A stretch of DNA of 64,000 nucleotides from positions 12,586,001-12,650,000 of the forward strand of contig CM065318.1 of NCBI GenBank assembly GCA_033032175.1, in the 5' to 3' direction. The notes beneath the pieces are model-generated. The model saw nothing but the letters and a program-made list of their open reading frames with translations. It made no database searches and was not told the origin of the DNA. Positions 29,930 through 41,677 of the stretch are shown piece by piece. This DNA comes from Saturnia japonica (Eukaryota > Arthropoda > Insecta > Lepidoptera > Saturniidae). A program made the translations under genes and the position numbers. Position 1 is the stretch's first letter; every line of letters begins with the position of its first letter.

Positions 29930-30839
29930 AGCCTAAGTCTGAATTCAGGGCGACTGAAAAAGTTAATGTATTTTTATCTTTATGTGAATCTTAATCTATA
30001 ATAAATGTAAATTAATTGTATTTTTTTGTTGTAACAAATATAGAGTTCACAGAGAAAAATACAGCTTGATTCAAATCTGGAAGCTATTTTATAAAACTTT
30101 GAAAATGAGTAAAAGTTACCTTATTTAATTAAAAACAATTCTACATCCGCCGGATTTAGTCGTATTGAGTTTAAATTTGAAGGATCACTGTCTTTTCAAA
30201 CCTACTTTCGAAGCAAAATCGGCCGCCGATTCTTTAATGACACAATGACCCACGCGTACACACTTCCTGAATATGCCCGTGTCTATACAGAACTACACCA
30301 ATACAAAATCTACGATATATCAGTATACTTCTTGTAATTGTAAATGTATTGAAATATATCTATTTACTTGTATATAGAATTATATATACTTATGTTTTGT
30401 TTGGGGAGTTTTTGTGGTTCTTTGAGTTATTCGTAATTGTTCTTACAACGAATAAATATTTCGTAAGCTCTGGACATTTGCTTAAGAGAGAATCAATTGT
30501 GAAATTTATTTGCAAGTAACATGCGAAGCTTGTGCATATTATGCCCATTCGTTGGCACATTTAAAGGACACAGCGCATTACTTAGAAGTAGTTAAGGTGC
30601 GCCGCGAAGGGTCGACTAAACCGCGAGAATTAATGTTTAGCGAATATAAAACGCCGCAGAAAGCAATAGGCAAAGCTTGCACGGCCTAACTGCAAAATAA
30701 TGAATAATAATTCCTTCACTATTTAAAGTAAATACATATTGCGGCCGTGGGCAGGGCTGTCACTTTAAACCTATGTTATTTTGATGAAAATATTTTTGAG
30801 TAAAAATTGTTAGTTACTTAGTGTGTTAATTCTTTTTCT
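29930..30839. other. spacer
   Basis: No gene was supported. 30470-30700 is more G+C-rich than its flanks without repeat similarity in the window. Confidence 0.5.
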
Positions 30840-31055
30840 TATTTAGCCTCTTTCTACCCAAAATTGAGTATAGGCCTCATTTATTTCACGCGATTTCCAT
30901 CAGTCAAAGGATATACAAGATATCTTCACTACCTTAACCAGATCGTCAGTCCATCTCATCGGCTGTTTACCCACACTTCTATGACCAGTTCTGGGTCTTC
31001 TCTTCAATATTACTTTACTCCATCTATCATGACTGCGACATATGCTTAATATATA
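30840..31055 (-). pseudogene. LINE 3'-end remnant
   Basis: It carries a decayed 'TTTCTACCCAAAATTGAGTA', 'TAGGCCTCATTTATTTCACG' and 'CCAGATCGTCAGTCCATCTC', which match the antisense of the RTE-like reverse transcriptase end (GRPPxRW..D, ending in a '...ATAGGCCT' segment as at 58785-58797). Confidence 0.55.
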
Positions 31056-32479
31056 CTTCCATTTCCTTTGAGTTACGACCGTGGCAATGTCGATGTACGC
31101 ACCTATTTCTGATCATGTTTCGGATTAAAACTCGTTAATGTAAGTTACTCTTGTAAGAGAATCAATTTTATTGAATATTACCAATAATTATTTAATTTAT
31201 TCATACAACCTAAGTATCTTTCTATAGCATCTTGATTTACTCGGTCTTAGTTTTTTCAGGTTACTCATTAGGAGCATTTGAGAATTCGTTTATGCTTACT
31301 TCAAAAATTAAGTAACTTTACCAGTACATTTAAGTATATCTGTATAGTTTTTTGTACATGCCTGAATTTAAGTATATTTTAATCAACTAAAAATGTAATA
31401 TATTTTAACAGCTAGTGTTGGTATGATACCTATTATCAAGGTTTTCATAGCGGATGGATAAAACATAATTTTGATGAGTACCTACTTCAGCCATACAAAT
31501 CAGGATGATTAAATATGAACAAAATAATACTGACGAAACAAAGAAGTAACAAATTTATGATAACACTATATATTTTTACGTAAAATGTCAAAGAGAAAAG
31601 ACTCGTTTGAATGAATTCCTTAATAGAGAGAATATAAATGACTGCCATCTATAAAAAATTGTTTTAGTGACATCTGTTAATAGTTTTTTGAAGTTTTTGG
31701 TAACCATTGAAGGCGAGGAGAAATAAAATATTTGTATTCAGTTGTAGGTTAGAGGAAATGACTTTTCTAATATTTAAATTCGATTGGTAGTTGGCAGATA
31801 AATTGAAAGGCTGGAAAATTCATAAAGATATTACAGTTCTCATAATCAATTTCTAATGATTTATAATTGTTAGATACATAGGTAAAGGTATTTTAATATT
31901 TTGTTGTTGTTGTTGCACTATTTTATTACCTTATTAGTGCCACTCCCGTCTTCATCATCTAGTAAGAAAATCTAAATAATAATTTTAGTTTAATTCAGAT
32001 CAAGTAAAACATTACTATTTCCATTGTTATTAAAATAATACAGTATAACAGCCGATCTTCATTTTAAAATATTCTGCAAAACAAGTACATATTCCACTTG
32101 TACCGTAATGTGTAAAATAAAACTAAGTATTATAGTTGAAAGCAATGTAGACTAGGGTAATTCATTTCACAGACATGGATCACTCAAGCCTAGCCGAGTC
32201 CACTCGAAGGGGCGGAGGGGGAAGAGGGTTCATCAATCAGCCTGGAGGGATTACGGAGAATACGGTTTGTGTTATAGAAGATTTTACCATCAATGTGCAC
32301 ATAACATAAAAGGACAATCATATAAGTGTTATGTAGTTAATATCTATTGAAGAAAAAAATTACAAGAGCTAGACGCGTAATATCTTCTAAATCAGCCCCA
32401 TTGCCTTCTTTTTTTTAATTTAACACGGCAAAGTGAAATCACTGTGCTTCATGGAAAGCTCAGTACAATTCAAAAACAA
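31056..32479. other. AT-rich spacer, nothing recognised
   Basis: No supported feature was found apart from short low-complexity runs. Confidence 0.5.
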
Positions 32480-32705
32480 AGGCGATCGCCCAGAGATCAG
32501 AAAGCCATCACCACCGCACTGGTTGTCGTCATGCTTGCTCCGAAACAAAGAGTGACTGATTTCTACCATCTCGCTTGATTATTGGATATTATACACAGGC
32601 TATCGGAATGCGACACTCCTAAGCGTTCTACTACCGCGGGTGATACACTTGGTTCATAGTGGTCGAGACCCAGTCGTGACCTACCTTCCAGCAAACCTAT
32701 ATATA
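32480..32705 (+). repeat. unclassified repeat also at 56200-56440
   Basis: It shares 'TCTACCATC..TGCTTGATTATT' (here 'CTACCATCTCGCTTGATTAT'), then 'CGACACTCCTAAGCG' against 'TAACACGCTTAAG', and 'GTGGTCGAGACCCAGTC' against 'GTGGTCGCGTTCCAGTC'. Both copies have the same orientation. Confidence 0.6.
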
Positions 32706-32746
32706 CAATACCGATACAGACGGTCAATTTCACTGTATGTCTTCAA

Positions 32747-33969
32747 CAGGGCCTTTAAAACGAAATTTGGCGTCGTCAGTCATGTACACGCTCATAACTG
32801 GAGATAGGACGACATATGTAGTACATTTTTATTTAAAAAAAATAAATTTTTGTTTATTTCATTATTTATAAATAATAACATATAAAGAAATATGTGGTAT
32901 ACGGAGGCTATGCAGAGGCCCTTTGGGACTCAACAAGTTGGAGCCCTTTTAGAAAGTAAAAAAAATGTGAAAGGTAAAAAAATAGTTTTTTTCGTTAGTA
33001 GTAAAGGTAACGACTGTCTGTCGTGAAGTTTGGCGTCTAGCGTTGTCCTTAAGCAACACATGACTCGAGAGATTGACCAGTCTCGGTTGTTTAACGGCTA
33101 ATTTTTCCATCACACTTTGCAATTGTTGACAATACAGATCTGCCGTTATTGTCTGGCCAGATCTTAAGAAACTGTAGTGTATGACACCAGCACTGGTCAA
33201 CCAAACACTCACCAGTAACATTTTTTGAGTCAACTTTCGCTTGGGACAAAATTTGGCCGGTTTTCCTGGGTTCAACCACTGTGATGAGCGTATCCAATTG
33301 TCGTAAAGAATTCTTTTTTTATAGGAAGTACTAATAAGATTCCAAAATTGCCTCGTTATTGTTACGGTTAAGTTGTGTTACATACACAGCATTCAATGCG
33401 TGTTTGTTGGTGTGGCTTCAGCCAATTCATACGCTACTCATTTATAGCGATTTTCGCTTTTCTAATTTATTGAAAGTGGAAATGAAATGGTTTTGTCACT
33501 CGCACCGAAGCCAGTTACTAACTATGACGTGGTTTTCGATGGATCCACTTCCTCGATCACCTATAATTCTTCATTATCAACAAGGGTCATCGGCCGTCCA
33601 CGGGGTTTGTTTCGTAGGTCAAAATTTCCAGAACGAAAACGTTGGAACCAAAAACGTACCGTGCTTTCATTTACAGTAGCTTCCCCATACACATCATTAA
33701 TCCTTCGAGCTGTTTCTGCAGCGCTGATGCCACGGTGGGACTCATAATCGTTAATAACGCGATATTTTAAGTTTTCCATTTTGTAAAAAGAACGATGAAA
33801 AACAAATGAAATGGAGTAAAAATAAATGAATTACTATATTCGAATCACTAATAACTAAATACACAAGCTTAAATTTGGAAAAAAATTTGTAATTTGAAAT
33901 TCTTAACCAGATATTTGAGATCAAAGTGGCCAATTCAACAAAACGCCAATTTCATATGTAAGGACCTAA
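32747..33969 (-). mobile_element. mariner transposon, decayed
   Basis: The right end (33940-33969) has the mariner terminal sequence, on the minus strand TTAGGTCCTTACATATGAAA followed by TTGGCG. The left end at 32747-32776 ('GGGCCTTTAAAACGAAATTT', then 'GGCG') is a mutated inverted copy. Inside is a broken transposase on the minus strand. The length of ~1.22 kb fits a mariner with a small loss. The TA target duplication is not preserved. Confidence 0.85.
32950..33779 (-). pseudogene. mariner transposase pseudogene
   Basis: The N-terminal part (33779-33561) starts MENLKYRVINDYE and has the helix-turn-helix ARRINDVYGEATVNESTVRF and WFQRFRSGNFDL. The middle (33560-33300) is still mariner-like but has stops and frameshifts. 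The part from 33275 reads SQWLNPGKPAKFCPKRKLTQ, WLTSAGVIHYSFL and YCQQLQSVMEKLAVKQPRLV, ending at a DNAR motif where the second catalytic Asp is expected. The C-terminal D34D region is lost, so it cannot be active. Confidence 0.88.
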
Positions 33970-34139
33970 TGTATTGTGTAGTGTTGCGAAAATATTTAGA
34001 AATCTGATCTGGTTTCTAATTTATTAATTAGAAATTTCGTCGGTAATTCTGAGGAATAATAGACCAAAATTTTTATGTTCCATGTAAAACGAATATGTCG
34101 TCATTTCGGGGCCTCGTGAGGCTTAAGCCTTGAGCACGT
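33970..34139. other. short spacer
   Basis: Nothing recognised. Confidence 0.4.
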
Positions 34140-34380
34140 GCCCCCTGCGCGCTTATGACAAAGACAGCACTGATGGTATACTATGCTTTTCTAGAGGTAG
34201 GACATTTTCTAATGCTCTCTTGGCTATTTATTTACTTTCAACTTGCAAATCTGTTTCCATTCCTGTATTCCGGCAGTTGCACTTGAGAGCCAGTTCCTCA
34301 AAGCTTAGCGTGTTATTATCTTAGGACACTTCGCCACTTAACATCAGGTGAAATTGTGGTACATTGATAGAACAATAGAA
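34140..34380 (+). repeat. SINE copy, 3' half well kept
   Basis: It contains 'GCAGTTGCACTTGAGAGCCAG', 'AAGCTTAGCGTG' and 'CACTTAACATCAGGTGAAAT', the tail blocks of the window's SINE family. Confidence 0.8.
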
Positions 34381-34434
34381 TAGAGTTTAATATAAAAAAG
34401 AATATGTTGATAAAATACAGTATAACAATAGGGC

Positions 34435-34545
34435 TGGAGTTTTTCCGGGAACTTGAAGTGACATGTTGTGGTTTTTATTTTTAATTTATTTACTTAGGTT
34501 TTTGACCCTATATTGTGGCATTTTTTAATATTACCCATTACATTT
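34435..34545 (+). repeat. dispersed repeat family R, partial copy
   Basis: It has 'GAAGTGACATGTTGTGGTTT' and 'TTACTTAGGTTTTTGACCCT', colinear with 17790-17860. Confidence 0.7.
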
Positions 34546-34639
34546 ATTGCATGCCCTTAATCATACTGACTAAAAATATATGATACTATTGTTATAATTA
34601 CTAAATACATATTAATACTAAAAACTTTTTATTAATAAC

Positions 34640-34890
34640 TCTATGAGTGACTTTGAAGGGCACAACACTAGAACGAGGAATGCCCATAAAGGTGCGACCG
34701 GACTAGAGCGGTGCTGTATCAATTTGTATGGTGAGTGTCGCACCAGACCGGTGCTGCACTGCGAATCGCGAAGTAATTGCCTCCCAAAGAATATTTTGAA
34801 GCGCAGCACCGCGACGCGCAGTGCAGAGCCACTCTGGTGCCGCATAGCAATCGCTCACGCCGATATCAAGACGAAAGTGAATTGAGGTCA
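34640..34890 (+). repeat. GC-rich repeat of the 35,170-36,240 family
   Basis: It contains 'GGTGCGACCGGACTAGAGCGG', 'TCCCAAAGAATATTTTGAAG' and 'CGCGACGCGCAGTGCA'. The reverse complement of 36060-36240 shows the same order. The 80-aa frame here has no recognised domain. Confidence 0.65.
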
Positions 34891-35169
34891 ATTACCCTTC
34901 GTTCACAATGCCATGTAAAGAGCGTGAATGTCGTATCTACTTATAATATATAATTATGTATTAATAGCTAACAACAAAATGTGACTGATCCTCATTTGAT
35001 TACTGAGTATCAAAAATATGTACACTATTGATACGCCTATTTCTATTGCGATTTCCGCCCATATATTCTCTTTCCTTGCTTGGTACATGTATTGTTCGTG
35101 TTGGAGATCGAACAGCTCTGGATAAGTACTAACAGTATTAGTTAATTTTATTCGTCAATTGCCGAAAGC

Positions 35170-36240
35170 AGTATGCACTATGCAGACTGACGCATCGCGC
35201 CGCGCCGCTTGCCGTGTCGCATCAGAGCGGCGCTACACTGAGCGTCCCACAGTGTTAAAGGAGAATGCCCACTGTTCATAGATATTTTGGCAATAGGTAA
35301 ACACGTCATGTAAAAATATATGGTCATAATAATATTCAATTTTTCTATTCAATTGGCTAAGGAATTGGTTTAGAAAAAAGTTGGGGGTTTTAAGATAAAT
35401 CAGTTTTTATTTATTATCTATAAAGTAAATACCTACACCACTTTTTACATTAAAAAACTTAAAACTCAAATAAACTATATTACGATTATATTTTCAAGTT
35501 TAGTTAATTTATTAGTAAAAGAAGATCTGTAATGCTACCAAAATCTCTAAGGGACAGACAATTTACATAAGATTTGCATTAAAATATGTAAATAAAAACT
35601 GTATGCTTTTATTATTACTTGAAGCAATGATGGCTTCATGATGATGACACCGCCGATGACATCGACACCGCGTCGATCGACGTGAGTTAGAATCCCTGCA
35701 ATGGTATTTGAGCTTGCGGCGAAGGAAAACCTCGTGATGAATCCATTGCATGGTGGTAGGGGTTTTTTCTAATTCCCGCCTGGCTAGCTACTACCCTAAA
35801 GTCGAAAATCTGTCTCCAAACACCAATTGGTGTGTTCTGGCAGCTGAACTTGAAAGTTTTCACTAGGCTCAACGTGCTATCATCTTGGGCCACACCGACA
35901 CTTAAGTTCAGGTGAGATTGTGGCTACAACGCTAAACCGACATATGACGAAAAAAAAGAAAAGTAAAGCGTGATGATATCTTGCCAATTAAATCGGAAAA
36001 TTGTATATTATTATGTCGATATATTTTTACATGTGTTCACTAGGGCCAAAATGTCTATGGATAGTGGGCATTCTCCTTTATCACTGTGTGTAGCGGCGCT
36101 GCGCGTCAAAACATTCTTTTGGAGGTAAATATGCCGCGACGCGTATGCAACGCGCAGTGCACTGCGTCTCTAGTGCGATATGTCCCATACAAAGTATATT
36201 TTAAGGCACAGCGCCGCTCTGGTGCGGTCTTACCTTAAAA
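35170..36240. mobile_element. GC-rich inverted-repeat element with a SINE inside
   Basis: The left arm near 35240-35325 ('AAAGGAGAATGCCCACT', 'ATAGATATTTTGGC') is inverted relative to 36045-36085 ('AGTGGGCATTCTCCTTTA'). Outside each arm lie 'GAGCGGCGCT' blocks. The interior of about 0.7 kb carries a SINE (35650-35965). No transposase was seen. It could be one element or two copies in opposite orientation. Confidence 0.6.
35650..35965 (+). repeat. SINE, near full length
   Basis: The head has a box-B-like 'GAGTTAGAATCCCTGC'. The body includes 'AAACCTCGTGATGAATCC', 'GCATGGTGGTAGGGG', 'GTCGAAAATCTGTCTCCA' and 'TTCAGGTGAGATTGTGG', with an A-rich tail near 35949-35965. It is probably transcribed by RNA polymerase III (family knowledge); box A was not identified. 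Confidence 0.85.
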
Positions 36241-36933
36241 CCTTTTTTTTATAAAATATAGGTAGGGTTGTATTTATCATGACACGTAATACCAGAGCTG
36301 ACAACTTTTGAAAAACTGTTTTAAACAATTTTATATGTTGAAAACAATACCTATAAATTTTGTTTTCATTAACAAACCATAAAAAGTTATTAAAAAAAAT
36401 TTTTTAAAAAAATGCCACAATAACGCGGCATTATGGTCCCGTGACATCATCATTTATTTTATATGCCATTTTGTATGATAACAGTGACAAACGTGACAAC
36501 ATAGAGAGTATAACGTTCATATTTCCTGAATAGTGACGTTACGTTTTCTAATCGGCGCGTTTCAAATCACGTGATTCACAGATAAAAAAAACTATTTTCC
36601 AAATGGAAAATGAATTAAATAAACAATTACTTTTTCTAGATTTGTATTGTTTTAGGCTTTGTATCTATAGACTAATATTACTCAATAATATACTTTAATT
36701 TTTAAATAAAAAGTCAACTCGCGGATAATAGCTAATAATCATAGAGTAATAAAGTGCGCTCGCTACTCTACTACACCTAGTTCATAATTCTATGTTAATA
36801 ATCCATTGAAATAAATAATTCAAACACTAAGAAGTGAAGTTTTTAACATTAATTATCTCTAAGTTTGATTTATGACATTTATATATGTATCCTTTTCATC
36901 GAATCTAAAAAAATGCATAAATTTTAAGAAAGT

Positions 36934-37005
36934 TTTTTTTTTTGGCTCTATTGTTAGCCTTAGGTGCCCTGAAGCCTCCGACGGCTTTTACAGCTTCACC
37001 GTGAC
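36934..37005 (-). mobile_element. very short 3' tail of the Jockey LINE
   Basis: Poly(T) is followed by 'TTAGCCTTAGGTGCCCTGAA' and 'GACGGCTTTTACAGCTTCACC', which align with 2817-2870. Only ~60 bp of the LINE 3' end is kept, a heavily 5'-truncated insert. Confidence 0.75.
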
Positions 37006-37694
37006 TTATTTTACGAATGTACACTTATATAATTTTACAAGTTATTGCGCTTGTGTGACGATCATTTTCGCCTAAAACAGTAATAATTATTAGTGTTTTT
37101 GAAGTCGCACTCAGTTCGGAAGTCATCGGTTTTACGAATTTTACCGATGTTACATCTAAGTTGTGTCGTTCTAGTATTTTTTAATAAATCAATAGTTAGG
37201 TATCAACATGAATTAATACTTTAATTAACTTTCTTTAGTTTATACACTCACAATCTTTATGCGATTATGTAGTTTCTTCCAACTAACCAGCGGTAAATAG
37301 AATAACATATTATTGTTGGTAGTGCAATTAGTAAAAATAATAAAATAAAATGAAAATGAGGAAGCAAAAAAAATATAACGCATTAATTTGTTAATATACA
37401 TAACATTATACTAAGTAAAACGAAGTATCCAAAAAATCTTAGTTTTTAAAAGTGCAGTGTATTATTTCCCGAAATGTACTGATTGTTTATAATTTGGACC
37501 ACAAGTTGAACCGTTTGCAGTGTTCGACAAGCGATTGATCTACCGTATTAATTGTTGCCGTCTGAAGCTATCTATACATACCTAATTACATGCCGTTGTC
37601 TGAACGTGTCTAAATTGTTTCCATTATCGTGAATATTAGATAAAACGAAATTTATGTTCTTTTGAATTATTCCAGGGATTGGACTATGTTTAGA
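37006..37694. other. AT-rich spacer, nothing recognised
   Basis: No supported feature. Confidence 0.5.
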
Positions 37695-37815
37695 TAACTA
37701 AGGTGGTTAACAAGCACAGAAGCATACATGGACGCTTGTAACACCAGAGGTACCTATACATATCACCAGCGCGTTGTCCACCTCAAGCCCTTAGAATCTC
37801 TGGAAGTCCTAGTCA
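37695..37815 (+). repeat. dispersed repeat shared with 19755-20075
   Basis: It contains 'ACAAGCACAGAAGCATAC', 'ATGGACGCTTGTAACACCAG', 'AGCGCGTTGTCCACC' and 'TTAGAATCTCTGGAAG'. Confidence 0.7.
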
Positions 37816-38059
37816 TCGCAAGTAGAGAGAAATCGCAAAAAGAAATTATTTCTCTGTGCCCACCTCTCTTGACATGGTGACCCTGTTTTGGTTTGTTGCG
37901 TTTCAGGATCAACCAGTGTATATTCAGGGGTGGCGACAGCCGTCGATGCGTTTTGAATCTCTCGGTGGTCGCTGTTGTTTTTGGATTTTAATATCCTTAC
38001 CATCAGACACAGTGACGTCACTTTGCCATCCGTCCATGCATTTAGCCCACATTTACCTA

Positions 38060-38245
38060 CTACTGAGTAAAGGCGTGATCTTGCGTATCTCTCACCTAGG
38101 GTTTACCCGCCACCCTCGGTCTGCACCGCAGTCATTTTCCACCTCCGGGCCACCACTCCGAAACGCCTTTGGTCCATCGTCCGTCTTCTCGTCTTGCCAA
38201 GTGCCCGCTTACCTCCACTTTAGCCTAGTGACTCACTTGCCAATA
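38060..38245 (-). pseudogene. LINE reverse transcriptase C-terminal remnant
   Basis: The minus strand reads GHLARREDGRWTKGVSEWWP and then CRPRVAGKP, the end motif 'WAGH.AR..DGRWT..V.EW.P....GRP..RW' of RTE-like LINEs, with stops. The long plus-strand frame covering it (37856-38503) is an antisense artefact. Confidence 0.72.
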
Positions 38246-38309
38246 CCTTTAATGTTTGATCTTTTGCGATTCTGCTACAATAAAAAAAAATGTAACCGTT
38301 TGGTAAGCA

Positions 38310-38440
38310 ACCGCCTTCAAGTTCATACTCTGTATCCAAAGCACCTATCAGTCTTATCTCTGCATCTCGCACTTGACAGTCAGTTTCTCTCTGGGCTTAG
38401 CCTGTTTCTATTTTTGACCACAACGTTATTTGACATTAAG
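38310..38440 (+). repeat. SINE tail fragment, degenerate
   Basis: 'CAAAGCACC', 'TCGCACTTGACAGTCAGTTTC' and 'GGGCTTAGC' follow the order of the SINE tail. Confidence 0.55.
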
Positions 38441-39299
38441 TTTAGATTTTCTAACATTACTGCTTTTCTAACATCGTTTGCTATTACGGGCTTTTATAAC
38501 TAAAGCTGTTATTGTTATTTCATTTTTTAATCTTATTTTCGTAATGCCTCTCTAGTTCTTGAAAACTGGCTGTGAGACTGTTGGATTGGAAATCCAGGGA
38601 AAATTCAAACTGTCAAATTCATAATGAGATTTACTTGATGTTGATCAACTGAGGAGTGCCTTCTCAGAAGTAATTACTTGGAGACCACAATTTCCTCAGT
38701 TATATAGGAGAGAGCTATATAGTAAGAGCAATATAAAAATGTAATCTAAACATAATGGTTGTCTAAATATTCTCTTACGCCGAACATTATTAATTTAACA
38801 TTTAATAGTGTATCGCCAAAAACTAGTAAATTAAAATAATATCCATGGGGAGATGGGAGAACAAGTTCAGGTCCAGACAAAACTAATTCCATCCTTTAAA
38901 GTTTTCGTTTCAATTTTCTAAAGATTTATTTAATTTGGCATTTTAGCAAAGGTGGTGAATCTTGTTATCCTTAGAGGCCACATTTCAACGAGGTAAAATA
39001 ATAAAAGAGGTCGCAATTTTTATTTATTTTACTTTTGGTAACTTTAAATTAAAACAATATATTTATAAAATTAAAAAACACAGTGGAAGTATTTTTATAT
39101 ATTACATTTATTATATTATAAACATATACAATGGGGAAAAATAACATAGCAACAAAACATAAAAATATTTTAAGATATTATGAAAAATTTCTTTTAGTTG
39201 GATATTTGCATTTGTTTTTTGATTGAAAGTATTTGGATATTAGGACCCAGCTTCATAAGACGTGTACAAAGTACTTTCAAAACAGGAGAGTAAACGGCG

Positions 39300-39700
39300 T
39301 ACATGCTCTTGTAGACATGGGCATTCAATACAATTTGTTTAGATTTCTATGAGATCCTTTTAATCATCAAATAAAGATTTGAGGACACTATCGTCCTCAA
39401 TTCAAAACACTCCATTTTGTAGTTCTGTAGGATCCTCGGATATATTAATTAAATGTAGTTCAAATACCAGTCTCACAGCAGGAGTGAGCTCATTACAATC
39501 TGAAAATCTGTCAGTGTATCCTTCTATTAATGATTCCAAGACACTTACATATTCACGAATACGTATTTAATTTACACATTTCTGCTCATTCAAAATTTTT
39601 ACTAGCTCGGGAAAATGTTCTGCGAGTATACCTGAGCGAGAGAGTAATGTTGTGAGTTCATAACGTTATTTCATTTTTTAATCTGTAAATTTCCCAATCG
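39300..39700 (-). pseudogene. hAT-like transposase or host-gene remnant
   Basis: The minus strand reads LESLIEGYTDRFSDCNELTP, then RLVFELHLINISEDPTELQN and DDSVLKSLFDD, with stops between. The pattern resembles the C-terminal part of hAT-derived proteins of the GTF2IRD2/ZBED type. A second piece, EDLRQLLCDSGYYQNIMKSV, lies at about 39845-39915. The assignment rests on a short motif only. Confidence 0.45.
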
Positions 39701-39949
39701 TAGGTAATATGTATTGTACTTTAATGAGGGCCGCACAAAATCTCACAGGAGCTTTATGCGGCATCAGGAACATACGTTCCCTACCTATGGCTTATAATAA
39801 TAATCTAACTTAGGTTTACAAAAGTTGATTTAAGACTTACCTTTAACACTCTTCATAATATTCTGGTAGTAACCAGAGTCACATAACAATTGTCGTAGAT
39901 CTTCGTACAAGGCTCAAAGATCTGTCTTGTGGATATCTGTATCAGAGAG

Positions 39950-41640
39950 TTTTGACTACAGGATTAAAAGCGTCATCAAATATTCGGAGAGAATAAGTGT
40001 TTTTCGTGTCTATTAGACTGTGTTTTAAAAGTGCATACGTGCATCAAATGTGAGTATGTGTACTGTGTGAGAATGTGCGTATGCATATATGTAAGCGTGT
40101 ATGTATGTGTATGTGTGTGAGTGGAAATGTGGAATGTGTTTATGCCTAAATATACGGTATGTAAAACAATTACTTGTAATTGTTTTGTGTGTATTGTGGT
40201 ATGATAAATTTTGAATGCATATTGGACCTTGGGTTTGGCATCCCATCTATTACTTTCCTTAATATTACATTATTTGTTTACACTGTTATATATGAAAGGA
40301 TGGAGATAAAGATTCCTAGAGGATAGGGGAAGGTATTCATATTCGGAATTTCCTTCTGTGTCATTTGAAACGATATTGTGGACATCGGTAATTTACACTA
40401 TACTAATTTGAAATGTGGGTAATTTCGGTTTTTAATGCCTTATTTTTAGTATACAAGAAACCATATTAAAATTCTAATAGAAAACGAAATTATAAATTAA
40501 ACACAACGCTAAGTGAATGTAATTTTTGCATCTGATTCATATACTACATAATTGTGAATCAATTAAGTTGATTTACGTATACTATTAAAAAAAAAGTTAA
40601 CCGGATATAAATACTGATAAATAATCAAATGAATTTTATAATGAGTTTTAGTCCAGAACTAGCCAGAAACTAGTATACTAACGAACAATATTGTATTTAT
40701 AAATAATGATAAGCTGATCGAAAAGGGTTACAGTATAGCAGAGGGTGAACGTTACAGTATGCTCTACTCGCAAGTAAACAGTAGGGCGGTAAATAGTAAC
40801 ATTCAATAGCGCGTGCCTTGACTTAGGCTTTGACTTACCAAATACAAATAAAACTTGTTAGGACGGTCCAATCGCTTAGTCGACTGCCAATTACATTTTT
40901 CATTATATCTTAATTATTTTGTCAACCGTTTATATTTTAAGACCCGATAACTTATGATTTTTACATTATTTTTATCTAGTAAAGCACTTCGTTAACACAA
41001 ATGCTTTCAGTTTTGACTAACAAGCACAGAAAACTAAATATTATGCTTCTCTGCTATAAATTTATTGATTATATAAACATAATTTTGTTTATGAGACCTA
41101 AATTTAAAAAAAAGTGACTTGTTTTATAACAAAGATAAATAGCTCTAAATATATTAAGAAACCTTGTAATTATAATATAAATTGTTTAGTTGGTTTGTTA
41201 GTTAATAATGATATTTATATTACGTTAATTTGAAGCGAATAAAATAACAAAAAAATCCTTCGCTGTAATATAATATGACAGCCTATAATAATATGCGAAT
41301 ATACATAAGAAAGATTTCAACGCGTTAGATTTATGTAACGTTGAATGATAAATAGATCCTATAAAGTTAATCTAAGTAAATGCTATAATATAAGTTTTTA
41401 TTAAGTTATCCAATATTAACTTCATTTCATGGGAATAAATATTCATAATAATGATTTAGGGAAACAGCAAATTACTACTACTTATAATCAACCTACAAAC
41501 CTTTTTTTACTAAAAATATATTGTTGTAAAGAAAACCATTTACAAAAGTTATTATTATAAGAGCGAAATATAAATAATAATAATTAATTCCAACGATGAA
41601 TGCCGTGCGATTATTTAATAGCTCGAATATAAATATTATA
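39950..41640. other. AT-rich spacer with GT-rich simple sequence
   Basis: 40050-40135 is an imperfect (TG/TATG)n stretch. No gene was supported. A minus-strand 73-aa frame over it is simple-sequence translation. Confidence 0.55.
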
Positions 41641-41671
41641 AGCGTAACGGGCGGAGCGTATAACAGAAATA

Positions 41672-41677
41672 TCAGTT
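41672..41677 (+). promoter_or_regulatory. possible initiator of the 42-kb gene
   Basis: TCAGTT fits the arthropod initiator (TCAGTY) with A at 41674. A 'TGACGTG' at 41703-41709 resembles a downstream element but is shifted by about 2 nt. No TATA box was placed. The local sequence turns G+C-rich here. Confidence 0.45.

Noticed and set aside
37856..38503. 215-aa plus-strand open frame
   Set aside because: It runs antisense through the RTE-like LINE remnant (38060-38245) and a SINE tail; composition shows no conserved domain.
40025..40246. 73-aa minus frame rich in His, Tyr and Thr
   Set aside because: It is translation of an imperfect GT-rich simple repeat.
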